Assembly: GCA_025201375.1 (NCBI GenBank)
Contig: JAIWZP010000063.1
Coordinates: forward strand, 62,001 to 126,000
Direction of reading: 5' to 3'
DNA from: Gongronella butleri
Taxonomy: Eukaryota; Mucoromycota; Mucoromycetes; Mucorales; Cunninghamellaceae
Length of the DNA: 64,000 nucleotides
Part shown: positions 46,022-57,500 of the stretch, in pieces
How the letters are laid out: each line of letters starts with the position of its first letter
Position numbering within the stretch: position 1 is the first letter of the stretch
Program-made: the position numbers and the translations under genes
The notes under the pieces: generated by a model
The model's database searches: none
What the model saw: the letters and a program-made list of their open reading frames with translations, nothing else
What the model was told of the DNA's origin: nothing

Positions 46022-46273
46022 CAGGTGAACGTGTCCAAGACGATTTCAGGCGGAAGCTCCGACGAGCCCGATGGACTCATGGACCAATTCCAGCAGCAGG
46101 TGACGCGTGTGCGGCAAATGTTCACGGTGCCGCCAATCCAGGTGCCTGCACAGACCCTTGTGGACCAATTGTATTTGGAATTGCGCGAGATTATGCGCTT
46201 GCAATCGACCAGCGGCGCCACGGTCGATGAATGGGACGCGTCAGGCATTGCTGTGGGTCCAGGCGGCAGTTAA
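38204..46273 (+). CDS. giant helical-repeat protein with two C1-type fingers, possible UNC80 relative
   Basis: Sixteen exons: 38204-38418, 38487-38812, 38907-41224, 41344-41906, 41973-42080, 42144-42350, 42433-42706, 42767-43504, 43575-43883, 44189-44441, 44514-44638, 44705-44926, 44992-45267, 45353-45727, 45818-45946 and 46025-46273. They join in frame to 2228 aa. Near 395-425 an atypical finger C-x2-C...C-x2-C-x4-H-x2-C is seen. Near 487-540 a fuller C1 pattern occurs (HQFQLVNLF, CACC, CYIC, VHQAC). The rest looks alpha-helical and repeat-like, without enzyme motifs or clear membrane spans. Size, C1 fingers and helical build suggest a fungal UNC80-type protein (auxiliary factor of NALCN/Cch1 channels), but this is from general resemblance only; a Fry/Mor2-type scaffold is the alternative. 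The intron at 41225 uses GTTAGG, and the one at 43884-44188 contains a minisatellite. Confidence 0.8.
43910..44140. repeat. intronic minisatellite (GTGAAACGCGTAAAAAA type)
   Basis: Inside the ninth intron of the giant gene, about eight imperfect copies of a 15-40 bp unit (GA-AACGCGT or GAGACGCGT followed by an A tract) run in tandem, ending in GTGCCAGGACGTGTAAA copies and then a long T tract before the acceptor. Confidence 0.8.
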
Positions 46274-46705
46274 AAAGCGTCACCGCAGCTGCAAATGGAG
46301 CCCGCAGCGTTCCATCCCGCAGTGCCGCGCTCCCCGCTCTCCGCTTGACAAATACCCCTCCCATCCCCGCCCGTACGCGCGTCCTACATTGACTTTTATA
46401 GACTTTTTTTTGGTTTGTGTAGCATGATTCCCGCGTAAAAAAGTAAAAAACTCAATTGGCTAAAAAAAGGGCTCCAATTGTGTGACTCGAGATAAAATGA
46501 CAGAATTTTGTGCGCGATCATGGTTGCTGTGCCTCCAGATCATATCCCATGGGAGTCCGTGCCGGGCTGGGTTAATTTTTGCCGAAAAAACTGCTTGTTT
46601 TCTGGAGTCTTCGGCAGGGCACCGAGTGCTGTGGGTCGCCAAACCCTATAAAAGAGCCCCTTGTATTTCTTTTTCTTTGCTTTTTTTTTTTTTTGCAACT
46701 ATCCC
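46274..46705. other. short intergenic region with promoter of the first tandem SDR
   Basis: 432 bp between the giant gene and the SDR. It carries a TATA box (46647-46654) and a T tract before the ATG. Nothing else is recognisable. Confidence 0.65.
46647..46654 (+). promoter_or_regulatory. TATA box of first tandem SDR gene
   Basis: TATAAAAG begins 59 bp before the ATG at 46706. The paralog at 50152 has its TATA box at nearly the same distance (58 bp). Confidence 0.75.
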
Positions 46706-48097
46706 ATGTTTTTCTCTAGTGAACCCAAGTTTAGCACCAAGGACATCCCTGACCTGACGGGCAAGACGGCCATCATCACAGGCGCATCCAATGGCGTGAG
46801 TTTGGCGGCCCACTGTGCCATGATCACCATTGGGGGTCCGTGTTGCTGACAAATCCCCTTTTTTTTTGTTTATGCAGATCGGCAAGGTGTCTGCGCTTGA
46901 AATGGCGCGCAAGGGGTGCCATTGTGTGCTTGCATGCCGCTCAGAGGCGCGCACGCGTGTGGCCATTGACGAGATTATCAAGGAGACCGGCAACGACAAG
47001 GTCGAATTCATCCATTTGGATCTCGCATCGTTTAAATCGGTCAATACCTTTGCTGACACGTTCCTCGCGCGCTTTGACAAGCTGGACATCCTGCTGAATA
47101 ATGCTGCCTTCTTGTCCGACGAAGGATGGACTGAGACTGAGGATGGTACGAGCCATGATCTCGCTTCATTGCCATGGGAACATGCTGCTCATCCTCTTTT
47201 TTTGTTTTTTACAACCCTTCTGCAGGTCTCGAGACGATGTTCCAAATCAATTATGTGGCCACCGCGCTTCTGACGCTGCGCCTGCTGCCGCTCCTCCGAA
47301 AGAGCGCGCCGAGCCGCATCGTCAATGTCAGCTCCGACGGCCATAAATTTGTTACGAGCTTGAACACCAAGGATTACACAGACAAGGTTAAGTATTGGAA
47401 GATGATCTCATACGGGCGCACAAAGGTATATGCGAAGCACACGTCTGCCCAGGGGTTTGGGCCGGCGCCGCGCCCTTTTTTTTTTAAATCATTTTCTCAC
47501 TTTTTGTTTTTCTTCTTTTTGACAAGTTTGCCCTTACTGCATTTTCAGTTGAGTTGGTTCGGCGGCTCAAGAAGCAAGGTGTCGAGGTAAATCCTACATC
47601 AAATGGGAGGGAATATGCGGAGCAAAAGGCGCATCCAAGCTCATTAAAATCAAAAAAATGAATAATCATTAGAATGTCTACGTCAATTGCGTTCATCCTG
47701 GCGCAGTGGAGACGGACATGCTTGAGAAGGCCCTGAGCGGTCCCAGCAAGTGGATTCAGAACATCCTCCGGTATCTCATGGGTATCATTACACGCGAAGA
47801 AGGTGCTTTGACCCAGCTTTACGTGTCCACGTCGCCCGTCATTGAGGAAAAGCAGATCACCGGTCAATACTATGTAAGCAATCGCTCCAGAGGGAGACAA
47901 AAACAAGAGAAGGAGAACAAGAGAGCGATGATGAGTGCCCACTGACACATTCCAAACGCTACTATTAGGTGCCAATTGCAAAACTGGGCTCTTCCAATGG
48001 CGGTACCCGCAACGAGGCTAATGGCGCCGAGCTCTGGGACTATACGCAAAACCTATTGAGCGAAAAGGTGCCTGGGTACACGCGCTCGTCACTCTAA
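46706..48097 (+). CDS. short-chain dehydrogenase (retinol-dehydrogenase/WWOX-type SDR), copy 1
   Basis: Exons 46706-46795, 46878-47145, 47226-47425, 47527-47586, 47673-47873 and 47969-48097 give 315 aa. TAIITGASNGIGK (about 22-34) is the NADP-binding motif, and RSEAR after it is typical of the retinol-dehydrogenase-like group. LLNNAAF is the NNAG-type motif, VNVSSDGHK supplies the Ser, and Y182-x3-K186 in SYGRTK is the catalytic pair. VHPGAVETDM follows, as in this group. The likely role is NADP-dependent reduction or oxidation of a hydrophobic alcohol or aldehyde; the substrate is unknown. The C-terminus ends PGYTRSSL. The first intron splits the glycine motif (SNG|IGK). Confidence 0.92.
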
Positions 48098-50151
48098 GAA
48101 CGCCGAGCTTCCGTCTTTTTTTATTTTTTCTCTTCAATTCATGTATGCGCTCCCTCTTGAATCTTGATATAAACTATTAAAGAGCTTATTTTTAAAGTGT
48201 ACAATGTCGCGTGTAGCATCTCCGCTGTGAAACCATGGACAAATGCAACGAAAACAATAAAAGAACGCTTATTGAAGTGTTTCTCGACACCCACCTATTC
48301 GAGTGTTGTTTTTTCTTCAGCAGAAATCAAAGAAAAGGCAGCAACAACAGTGGCGCCACATTGGAAGCAATTTGGTCATGTTCCCCGAAAGAAATCTGAA
48401 AATTATGAATTTATGCAAAAAGTTGCTTCAAAGTCGGCAACCAGGGGATTCTGATCTCCGAAACGCGTGTCAGCGTGTCGTGCCAAGCTGTAAACCGCGA
48501 TTGGAGGCTCAGTTGCAGCAGCCGTACATCACTGGGACACCTCACACGCAAATCAAGTTTTTGGCCATTGAGAGCATTCGAACCAAAAAAGAAAAATCAG
48601 GTCTCTAAAAGTCTACCAAACTTAAACACGTAAATAGCCGCATGGAGAAACCACGGAAAATGGCAAAAAAGAGCGGGGTCGGCCTGCTGGCTGGCGAGCA
48701 ATGAGCGATTTTCGATTAAACTTCAAAGGCGAATGGCACGGGAAAAAACGCGTCCATGGAGCACCACCAAAGCGTCCATCGGCTAGAGGCGCTCGGTGTG
48801 CATAAATTGATTAAGAACAGACGCGTGAAACCTGACGTTTGGCGCGGTTTAATCACGCGTCGAAAAATATACACGAGTTTGAAACCGCGTCAAAATTGCC
48901 AAAAATTACTTTTTTTTGTTGATCACAAATGTCCACATACGTAACGACCCATGCCCTTTCTAATGGTGTGTGTTTCGCGGCTTTGTGGTCAATTTTGGTC
49001 GAGATAGCTTTGAGTTGAAAATTTGGCCCAAAATCCAGTTTTCGCGGAAACCAGTCAGTGGACCTCTGGTTTTTATTGCCTTTTTGTAGGTTACTGGAGT
49101 GGGTTCACCATTTGGTTGAATGGCGTGGCTATCTAAAGACTTTGATTTTCTCATTTTCAAATCCACGACTATACCCCCAGGAAAATTCGCCATTTTCGAA
49201 AATCGGCTTTGCACGCCGTCTAGTGCTTGCATTGGCGCAAGAGTGGGCTCATTCGAACGAGAAGGCTTGGTATTTCGTATTCCAGAGGTCAGCGGTCCTT
49301 TTGATGACGAATTCATTGGAAAACGAGTATAAAATTATAAAAAGGCTTTAATGTCGATTTATTTTTCTGCCACCTAAATGGACCACTAAATTTCAATGCT
49401 TAGAATGAGACTAGCGGACGCCCTGAAGAATTTTTATTATAAGCATCGATGCACTTTAATGCAATACATCATTGAGCAACAAGGTGCCAAAATTCCAAAA
49501 TGCAACCATTTGATATATTCTGGCACTAGAGTAATTTGAAATGTGCCAAAATTGGCCTGATTGTCCTTCATTGCTCAACCACATCGCGGTGCAAGTTTGT
49601 GGTTGTTTGAAACATTTGTCCCGGAGAAAAGGGCAAATAATGCATTAAATCGCGTTGTGGTCCTTTTACATCAATGACGGCTTCAAGCTATGCTTGCTAT
49701 TTCTTGAATGAATCATTAGCAATGGTGAGGTGATGCAAGTGATCGCGTTTCAAGATGATTCTACTAGAAAGTTGGCGCGCTGGCCGCGAAAGAGTGTATT
49801 TTGCTCTCATTTCATGGCTTTGGTAGGATTGTGTCCTAGAAAACGTGACATTGCTGGACATTTGCAGCAACAATCCATTGGTTCAAATGAGCAATACTAT
49901 TAGGTCAAGCTGCGCATGAGCAACCTGGCAAACATATCTTCTTTTTTTCTAAAAAAAGAAAAAAATCACGCGCGGCTGCATAAATGACCCTGACGGCAAT
50001 CGGAGTGCGATTACCGTGCAGGGGCGGAACGGTTTGGGATTGACTCAATTGACTCACACGGCCAAAGCGCTGTGTAACCCTTGCCCATTTGCATATAAAA
50101 AGCGAGCCGTCCAGGTGATGCACGGTGCCTCCCATTTGCCCCTTTTGAACA
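48098..50151. other. 2.1-kb spacer between tandem SDR copies, no gene seen
   Basis: AT-rich, with no credible frame. A TATA box for the second copy is at 50094. No recognisable similarity to the SDR coding sequence remains, so no third broken copy is apparent. Confidence 0.6.
50094..50102 (+). promoter_or_regulatory. TATA box of second tandem SDR gene
   Basis: TATAAAAAG begins 58 bp before the ATG at 50152. Confidence 0.75.
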
Positions 50152-51668
50152 ATGCTTCTTTCTCGCACACGCAGCCGCGGCCTTGCATTTTATGCACGCA
50201 CAGCACGCCCTGCATGCACCCACACCCCTATAAGCATGCGATTGGGCCGCACATTTTCGTCCACGGTGCCCACGCGCCTGTTTTTTGCACGCCACAAGCC
50301 CTTTGACACTAGCCAAATTCCTGACCTCACCGGCAAGACGCATATCGTTACGGGCGCCAGCAACGGCGTATGTTGAGCCGCTTTTTTTTCGATTTTTCCT
50401 TTTTTTTTCTTTTTTTTACTGACGGACCTTTTTTTCAATGACAGATCGGCGTGATCACGGCGCTGGAATTAGCACGCAAAGGGAGTCATGTGGTTCTTGC
50501 ATGCCGATCGGAGGCTCGGACGCAAGCGGTGATGGATCGTATTGTCAAAGAAACAGGCAATGAGAACATTGAGTACATGCATCTCGAAATGTCGTCATTG
50601 GCCTCGATCAAAAATTTCGCCGATGCTGTCTTGGCCCGATTCGACACACTGGACACCCTGCTGCTAAATGCCGCCATCATGCCGCCCGAGTCGTATACAT
50701 TGACGGCAGATGGTGGGACAAGAGCTATGAAAACAGATCAATCCCAGGATATTCTGCTCTGACGTCGGCTTTCTCTCTCTCTCTCTCGTTTTTTTTTTTT
50801 CCGCCGCGTGTCGCCGTGCTGTTTAGGTCTTGAATCAGGTTTGGGCGTGAATTGTGTTGCAAATGCATATCTTTCGTTATCATTACTGCCACTACTGCAG
50901 CAATCCGGACCGAGTCGCATTGTCAGCGTGAGCTCGGAAGCACACAAGCGTTTCCGGTTCAATCTTGCGGCCATGCAGGACCCCGCAAAGTACAACTATT
51001 GGCACAGCTACCAAGGCAGCAAGGTATTGTGGGTGATCACGCGTGTTTTTCCCTTTTTTTGTGAACTGGACCATGTGGCCCCCCTTTTTTTCCTTTTTAC
51101 TTTGTAGCTGGCACTGACCCTCTTCACAAACGAGCTTGCGAGGCGATTGGAAGCGCAGGGCAATGTAAGATTTTGGACGAGATTCCTGATAAAAACGCGC
51201 AGCGGACACGTCAATGAGCGCGTCGCGTCGCGTCGCGTCGTGTCACACCCAATTCTGATCTTTTTGATTTTAGAACCAAGTCTTGGTCAACACGATTCAT
51301 CCAGGCACGGTGCACACGGACATGTTGCGCACTCTATTGAAGAACGCGAGCCCAACTATGCAGCGATTTATTCATCTTATCGCGCGCACGATGCCCGTGG
51401 AAAAGGGCGCTTTGACGTCCCTGTACACGGCCACGTCGCCAGAAATTGTGGAGAAGCATGTGATCGGCGAGTATATTGTAAGTTTTAACGGGCATTCTTT
51501 TTTTTTTACGCGCTCATTTGATTTTTTTCGCAATTTCAGGTGCCATTGGGCAAGATTGGCAAGTGTTCAGGGGAGGCCAAGAACCAAAAGCATGCAGCCG
51601 AGCTGTGGGAGTTCATCCAGGACACACTTAGCGCCAAGGCGCCAGGTTACACACGTTCCACGCTTTAA
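50152..51668 (+). CDS. short-chain dehydrogenase, copy 2, with mitochondrial-type presequence
   Basis: Exons 50152-50367, 50445-50712, 50827-51023, 51108-51164, 51274-51477 and 51540-51668 give 356 aa. All five introns fall at the same positions and phases as in the upstream paralog, and exons 2 and 6 have identical lengths. THIVTGASNGIG is the cofactor motif, LLNAAIM the NNA-type motif, VSVSSEAHK supplies the Ser, and Y223-x3-K227 (SYQGSK) is the catalytic pair. The extra 42 or so N-terminal residues (LLSRTRSRGLAFYARTARP, then MRLGRTFSSTVPTRLFFARH) are rich in Arg, Ser and Leu with no acid, which fits a mitochondrial targeting peptide. A tandem duplication followed by relocation is the likely history. 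Confidence 0.92.
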
Positions 51669-52348
51669 AAATAAAAAAAAATTCGCCATTGCCCATTGCT
51701 ATTGCCATTGCGAAACTCCCATTCACACGCGCCGCGTGCCATGTGTCTTCCGATGGCATCGGCTTGGTGCTAACTGGTATGAATGACAGGCAAAGGGTTG
51801 TGCTGGCACTCAGCAGCCCAATGTTTTTGTTGCTTTGCGCGTGCACGCGGGTGCGCGTGAGTGGCGCTCAGCCCAGATGGTGTGCTTTCGTGATCGTGGA
51901 TGAGCCTCGTCTTGGGGGGGGAGTCGATCGTCCAGCAAGAATTGACAAGCCAATTAAGAATTTTGAAGAGAGAAAAAAAAAAAGGACAAATGCGGCCCCA
52001 ATTGTGGCCATCTGACCTTTTGCCGTGTTTTTCAACACAGAAGGCCAAGAAAGCCAAGCGTGATCGTGCCGGATCGCGCGCTTGCATGCTGGTTGGGGGG
52101 AGGAGAAAGGATGGCCGCTTAGTCAATGGCTTGCCGATTGGCACCATTCGTTTGGAAATTGCTTAGCCAGTGCTTTTTGGCAGTCTTTTGAGAGGGGCCT
52201 GACATCAGCCATGTGTCACGTTTGTCTAAAATTGGTTCCTTCTTTTTTTATTGACATCAACGAGGTCATGAGGTTTCCTCTGTTTTTGATGAGAATGAAG
52301 CGGAAAAAAGAACCATTTGGGCATTTTTGGGGATTGGGTATACAGGGA
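51669..52348. other. spacer, no gene seen
   Basis: 680 bp between the SDR end and the 3' end of the acidic protein gene (the two genes converge). Frames here are short and overlap on both strands. Confidence 0.6.
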
Positions 52349-52726
52349 TCATGGGGTGGCGGAGAATGGCGATGGTGTTGAGCAGCTGTCGTCATCGTCG
52401 TCGTCGTCAAACAGGGGCGGTGGCGCCTTGTATTGTGTTGTGAGGTTGGTGAAATACAGAGGCGGCTGTGTGATGGCGGTGTTGATGGTCAATTTCTTTG
52501 GTTTGGACGATACGGTGATGCTGGACAGGTCCAATGGCAAGATGCTTGGCCGGGATGCTGGCAGCGGGCTCTTTGCAAACACCGGCTCGTCAGCTTTGAT
52601 CATGTCGGCGTGCATGTCATCGTCATGGTCCATATAGGCTGTCGGGAAAAAGGAGCGATCATAATCCATTGCGCTGTATGTAAACCCCACTGTTTCGAGC
52701 ACAGGGTGAAATCGGACGGCCTTCAT
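52349..52726 (-). CDS. small acidic protein of unknown function with VRF...DYDRS motif
   Basis: Single-exon, 125 aa. The N-terminus KAVRFHPVLETVGFTYSAMD, followed by YDRS, has the layout of short fungal proteins with a V-x-F...YDR element; the VRF part also resembles a PP1-docking RVxF motif. The middle contains SRPSILPLDLSSITVSSKP, and the C-terminus a run of seven Asp followed by SCSTPSPF. There is no membrane segment, signal peptide or known domain. A TATA box (52871-52881) sits about 145 bp upstream, so the longer in-frame extension beginning upstream is probably untranslated leader. The composition (disordered, phosphorylatable) suggests a regulator, but the function is unknown. Confidence 0.65.
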   Translation of the reverse strand: MKAVRFHPVLETVGFTYSAMDYDRSFFPTAYMDHDDDMHADMIKADEPVFAKSPLPASRPSILPLDLSSITVSSKPKKLTINTAITQPPLYFTNLTTQYKAPPPLFDDDDDDDSCSTPSPFSATP

Positions 52727-53892
52727 ATTGAAAAAGGAGGATAGAAAGTGTAGAACGACAATGTGAACAAGGAAAGAGTAAAAAAAAAAAAGAAGAAAAC
52801 GAAAGAAAACCAGAAAAAAAGGTGCTCTGTGCGAGAAAAAATAAAAAAGCTTCTCGCCCCTCGCACCTTTCTTTTTATATAGTGGAATTGAGGCGAAAAA
52901 AAATAATTTAGGGTTTTCCCCCTGGCAAGCAACACAACACAATGAAATCAATCAATTTGAGGCTCATGATTTCCTTGGGTTCAGGAACAACAAGGCTAAA
53001 AATAGCCTTCCGCTTCGGCTTCTCAATTCTCCATGTTTTGGCATGCTCATCGCCTCCCCCCCCCCTTCCCGTCCTCCTGCCAATTGAAGAAAAATAAAAT
53101 AAAGAGAGAAAAATAAAAGATTTCTCATAAGCATTCCAACAATTCATGCAAAAAAGCACAAAATGTAAACAAGAAAGCAAATGAGCTCATTCTTTTTGAA
53201 ATGAATACGTCGTAGCGTCGTGAAATAGAGCGTCGCTTCAACACTGTCTAAGATTCAAATTGATTTCTGAGGTTTTTTCCCATTTAAAAGGGCGCGCCAT
53301 GGCATGGCAAGCATGTCTGCATAGAGCAACTTGTGGGCCAGGGTTGTCACTCCGCTCCAGCAACAAAGGAAAGCCGTGCACATGATGGGCGTTTCCATGG
53401 TGAGCCACAGAATAATCACCTGTATTCCTGAAACCGCCCCCCCCCACTCCCCCTTAATTGTGGCTACGTGATCTCAATCGCTCTTTGATTGCTTGCTTCC
53501 ATCTTGGAAACAAGTCATCAATTAAAAAAGAAAAAAAAAAAAAGCAAGGGCGGCTACCAAAGCGGGAGGGAAGTGAGGCGAATTGAGGCGCATCTTACTT
53601 TTTTTTAATTTCGTGAGCCAATGCGCTGAAAGGCTTCAAGAGCAAAGCATTCTTTTATGTATTGCTTTGCATTGTTTCATCGACAAATGATATCATTGTC
53701 GTGTGGCTCGTCGCGTGTTTCTCTTTTGTTTGGGAGCGCGTTCTTTTTCAATTCTTTTTAAAACTTTTTTTATGAGCTTGTTCAACCAATTGGGCCTTTT
53801 TTAATTGAGAGAAACCGGTTTAGCAGGAAAGCAAAGAGAGGCAAAAAGGCGATGTGTGATTTGAGAAAACAAAGAAAATAAAGGGGGAGTCA
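52727..53892. other. spacer with TATA box, no further gene
   Basis: Carries CTATATAAAAAG on the minus strand (52871-52882) for the acidic protein gene. The rest is AT-rich, with C8-C10 runs at about 53057 and 53438 and no coding signal. The kelch-BTB gene ends at its right edge. Confidence 0.6.
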
Positions 53893-56732
53893 TCACACCT
53901 CGACGCTTGGGTTGCCCGAGTTTGTGCCATTTGGCAAGGTTGCACGATTTTGTCCCAAAGATGATGGGTATGGATGATGGTGGGAGAGGGATTGTAGTAC
54001 AGAGGAGCCTGCAGATGATGTGGACGACGTCATATAGTGTGGCGGTGTGCCTGAGGCTGTGGATGCATGCGATGAAGCACTTGCGCGGTCGTCGACGGGG
54101 TCATCGTCCATATCCATGTGTTGTGTGGTCTCTTGTGCCATTGAATGATGATGACCATGGCCGCTTCCAGGACGGCTGCTATCCATGGGTTCGCGCGGGG
54201 ATGACGATGACGACGACGACATGAGCAATGCGTGTGACGAAAAGACGGTGGGCAGTGCCGTGGATGCCGAAGACGACGATGTGAGCTGGATGGGCTGGAT
54301 CAATGCCGGTGACGCGCCATTGGAGGCGCCATTGGACGAGCGCAGAGCAACAGCCGCAGCTACGGCTGCAGCAGTGGCGGCGACAGAGGTGGAAGTGGTC
54401 GAGGGCGTGGAGGATGTCGAGGAAGAGGACGATGGCGGCATCATGGAGGCCATGGCGGTATGCGCGGCGGTCAAATCGGCGATGGACGCGGTCGTGGACG
54501 CGCTGGACGCTGGTAAGTAGGCAGAAGACGACGCAAGGAAACGCGACCGACCAACTTCAAGCACCGCCTCTTCAGGAACAGCTTCCAGAAACGCATGTTG
54601 GATGGACAATGGCACTAGAGTGAGCACATTGGATTTGAGCACATAGCCATAATGGCGGAACATGAAATTGAGCGTGAGCAGCTTGAGCCCAATCTCGTCG
54701 GCCAAAATCGCCTTTTCAAAAATAATCATGCAGCTGTCGACCGACATGTGTCTTTGGTATAATCGCTGACAGCACAGCTTTTTCAGACGATGTTGCAGAT
54801 ACATGTTGGCAATCACCAGCAGGTCGCACACAATGTGCCATGGCTCATTGTCGTCCAATTGGTCGCTATACAGATATTTGAGAAAAGCAAGCACCACCTT
54901 GTGCGACTCGGGGATGTGGATCCGACGCTCCAGCGCCTCCACCATCCCACTCTTGTACACGTTGCGGAAATGAGGCCATCGCGTCATCAGAATCACCTGA
55001 TGCACCTGAATCGCAGGCCCATCCGCAGGCACAATGGTGAAATCCGACAATTCCGGATTGTCGAGCATCTGAGCAAATTCACACAAGTATTGCGATGGCG
55101 CAATGTCATACAGTCCCAAGGATTCGCCATTGATCATGAGCGCGTCCCTGTGAAAAAAAAGGGGGAAAAAAAAGTGAGAAAACATTATAAAAAAAAAGCG
55201 GGCGCGACCCATCGGTCGGGGTTCTCAATCGCTTTGGGAAGAAAGAAAAAGGACAAAAAATCGCCGAACCTGAAATGATCATAGCCTTGCGGGCGATAGG
55301 GATCGGTGTTTCCCAGAAAAAGCAGATGGTGAGTGATGACGGGCGAATAATCAAGACTAAAGTCTTCATTTTCAATGTGAGATGTTGTGTGGACCTCGTG
55401 GATGATGGTAAAGTAATTCCAGCCACCAACGTCAAAGTACACGTCGCATGCCTGGCGCTGCCACTCGAGCGTGTCGAGATCGAGCATCCAAAGCGTGTAG
55501 CCAATATTGCTGTCATTATTGTTTTGCGGTGCAAGCGCGTTTTGTTGCTGCTGGAGCGGCTGCTGGAGCGCGTTCTTGGTCATGAACCGGCCAAAGACGA
55601 GCAATTTGCCGCACACGGCGTCACAAAAGTGCTGGCTCTTCATCAATGCCATTTGCGTGTTTTGCGCCCCACTGAGCACAAGGTGGCACATGAAATGCTG
55701 CGCCATGGATTGCAAATTCACGACAAACAGGTCGGACACGGTGTTGCCATGCTCGTCTTTGCCGCCATAAATGTACATTTTGCTGCCAATGAGCGTGGCA
55801 GAGTGATTGTACCGCGGCTGGACCTCGTGCTGCCTCGACCACGTCATGGTCTTGAGATCGAGGATGTTCATCTCCTCCAGGACGTACGTGCCTACCCCCC
55901 AATAAAAAGAGATGCACGCGTCAATTGGGAAAAACTAAAAAAAAAAAGACGCGTCGCGGTGCAATTGAAGAGAGACATACACTCTGAACTCTTGGCAAAG
56001 CCGCCGTACACAAAGAGTTGGTCATCATGAACGACGGCCGTGTGCAGATAGCGTGCCGACACGCTGCCCGTGATATTGGGCTGCGTCCATGTCATGGTGT
56101 CAAGATTGAAAATGTGCACGTCGTTGCAATAATCTTGGAATTCATTGCATCCGCCTAGGAAGAAAAAAAAAACGAATGAGGGTGCGTGGCGCAGGGCTAG
56201 GGAGGCAAATTGGCGGGATGTTCGTTGCAAAAGGGGGGCAATTAGGGGGAGGGAGGGATGGTTTATGTGGAAGGCGAGGGGGGAAATCACCCTCATTGGC
56301 ATGATCCCGCTGCTTTTTTTTTTTTTTTTTTACCAAATATGATGAATGAATTATTCCATTTTGTTGCCGTGTGACCATAGCGTTTGCTTGGGGACTGGCC
56401 CTCGACCGCCTATAAGCGCGTAAAATAATAAAAAAAAACCATGCAAAAAAAAAAAAAAAAAAAAAAGACGCGAAACAGAGAGAAGCAATGATTGTCAATG
56501 AGCTTGTTGGCATGATTCATTTGAATCCTCTTTTTTCTCTACTTGCATGAAGTGTTTCCCAGCGCATGTCTTCAAAGTGGAGGACGTGCAAATCATGCGT
56601 AGCATTGCCACCTCCACCAAAGACGTAGAGTTTATTGTCCGTCTTGACAAAGGAGGGGCGCCATAGACCCGCCAAATTTTTCCCTGTGGTGTGAATGGGC
56701 TGCCCCGACTTTAGAAATGGCAAATAGGTCAT
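53893..56732 (-). CDS. kelch-repeat BTB protein (LZTR1-like layout)
   Basis: Exons 56732-56547, 56409-56334, 56154-55981, 55891-55270 and 55147-53893 give 770 aa. Kelch blades fill about 1-350: NKLYVFGGGG, SKRYGHTATKWNNSFIIFGG, SARYLHTAVVHDDQLFVYGG, RYNHSATLIGSKMYIYGGKD and later copies. A BTB domain starts near 376 (LCEFAQMLDNPELSDFTIV, then QVHQVILMTRWPHFRNVYKS), followed by a BACK-like helical part (ILADEIGLKLLTLNF). The last about 190 residues are Ser/Ala/Thr low complexity. Kelch first and BTB after is the order of LZTR1, a cullin-3 adaptor for Ras-family GTPases; the homology beyond layout is inferred. Intron 1 uses a GC donor (GCAAGT); any GT choice breaks the frame. Confidence 0.88.
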
Positions 56733-57500
56733 GGTGAGCAAGCGAAAGGAGAAGAAGCAAAAGGGAAGGAAGGAAAAAAAAAAAAACGAAAGAACGGCAG
56801 GGTGGTGGTGATCCAAGGAAGTAAAAAAAAAATAACCGTGTGCGATGTATGGGCAGCCAGACAGAAATTATCCTGTGTGGGTTTAGGGATGGACTCGTGG
56901 ATGAGGCGAGGGGGTGAGGGGTCAAAGCGGCGCAAAAGTGAGGACACAGAGCAAAAAAGGTGTGATCAGGCGGTGGATTTGCGCGTCTAAGCGCCCAATT
57001 GGCAACCCGCTGGAGACGGCACACAAGAGCCAGGGCAGCGGGCCATGGCACGGGCTTCCGGAACGATTTTGTGCGGGGAGGTTTGACTTTTTTTCTTTTT
57101 TTCATTCCTTGTGGATGATCCTTTACGTAAAATTTTCCGAGGTGGCCTGTCAGGGGGGCCTATCTGTGTGTTGTTGTCAAGCAAATGTACGCAAAGACCG
57201 GCCGACAAATCCCAAAAAGGGGAAAGGGGATCAACACCCCCTAGAGCCTTGCTCGGTTCTTTTTTTTTTTTTGTGTCACCGCCCATTGAGTGATTTGCAC
57301 CACCCTGGAGAAGGGCCCATTGACTTAATTGGGTGCTCGTGAAATGCGGGACCTGAACCAGACTGGATGAAATGTATTTTTGGCAACAACACTAAGAAAA
57401 AAAAACAGGGCGCGACCCAATTTTGATATTTTGTTTTGTTTTTTTTCTACCTTTATCACGCCCTTTGTTTGCCGCTTCTACACACCCCCCTTATTGTTCC
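56733..57500. other. divergent promoter region of kelch-BTB and CLA4-type genes
   Basis: 768 bp between two diverging starts. Before the kinase ATG there is a T-rich tract. No TATA box is certain and no gene is seen. Confidence 0.6.

Noticed and set aside
48197..48608. Overlapping ORFs of 85 and 101 aa after the first SDR gene
   Set aside because: No similarity to the SDR, no domain and no promoter or splice logic.
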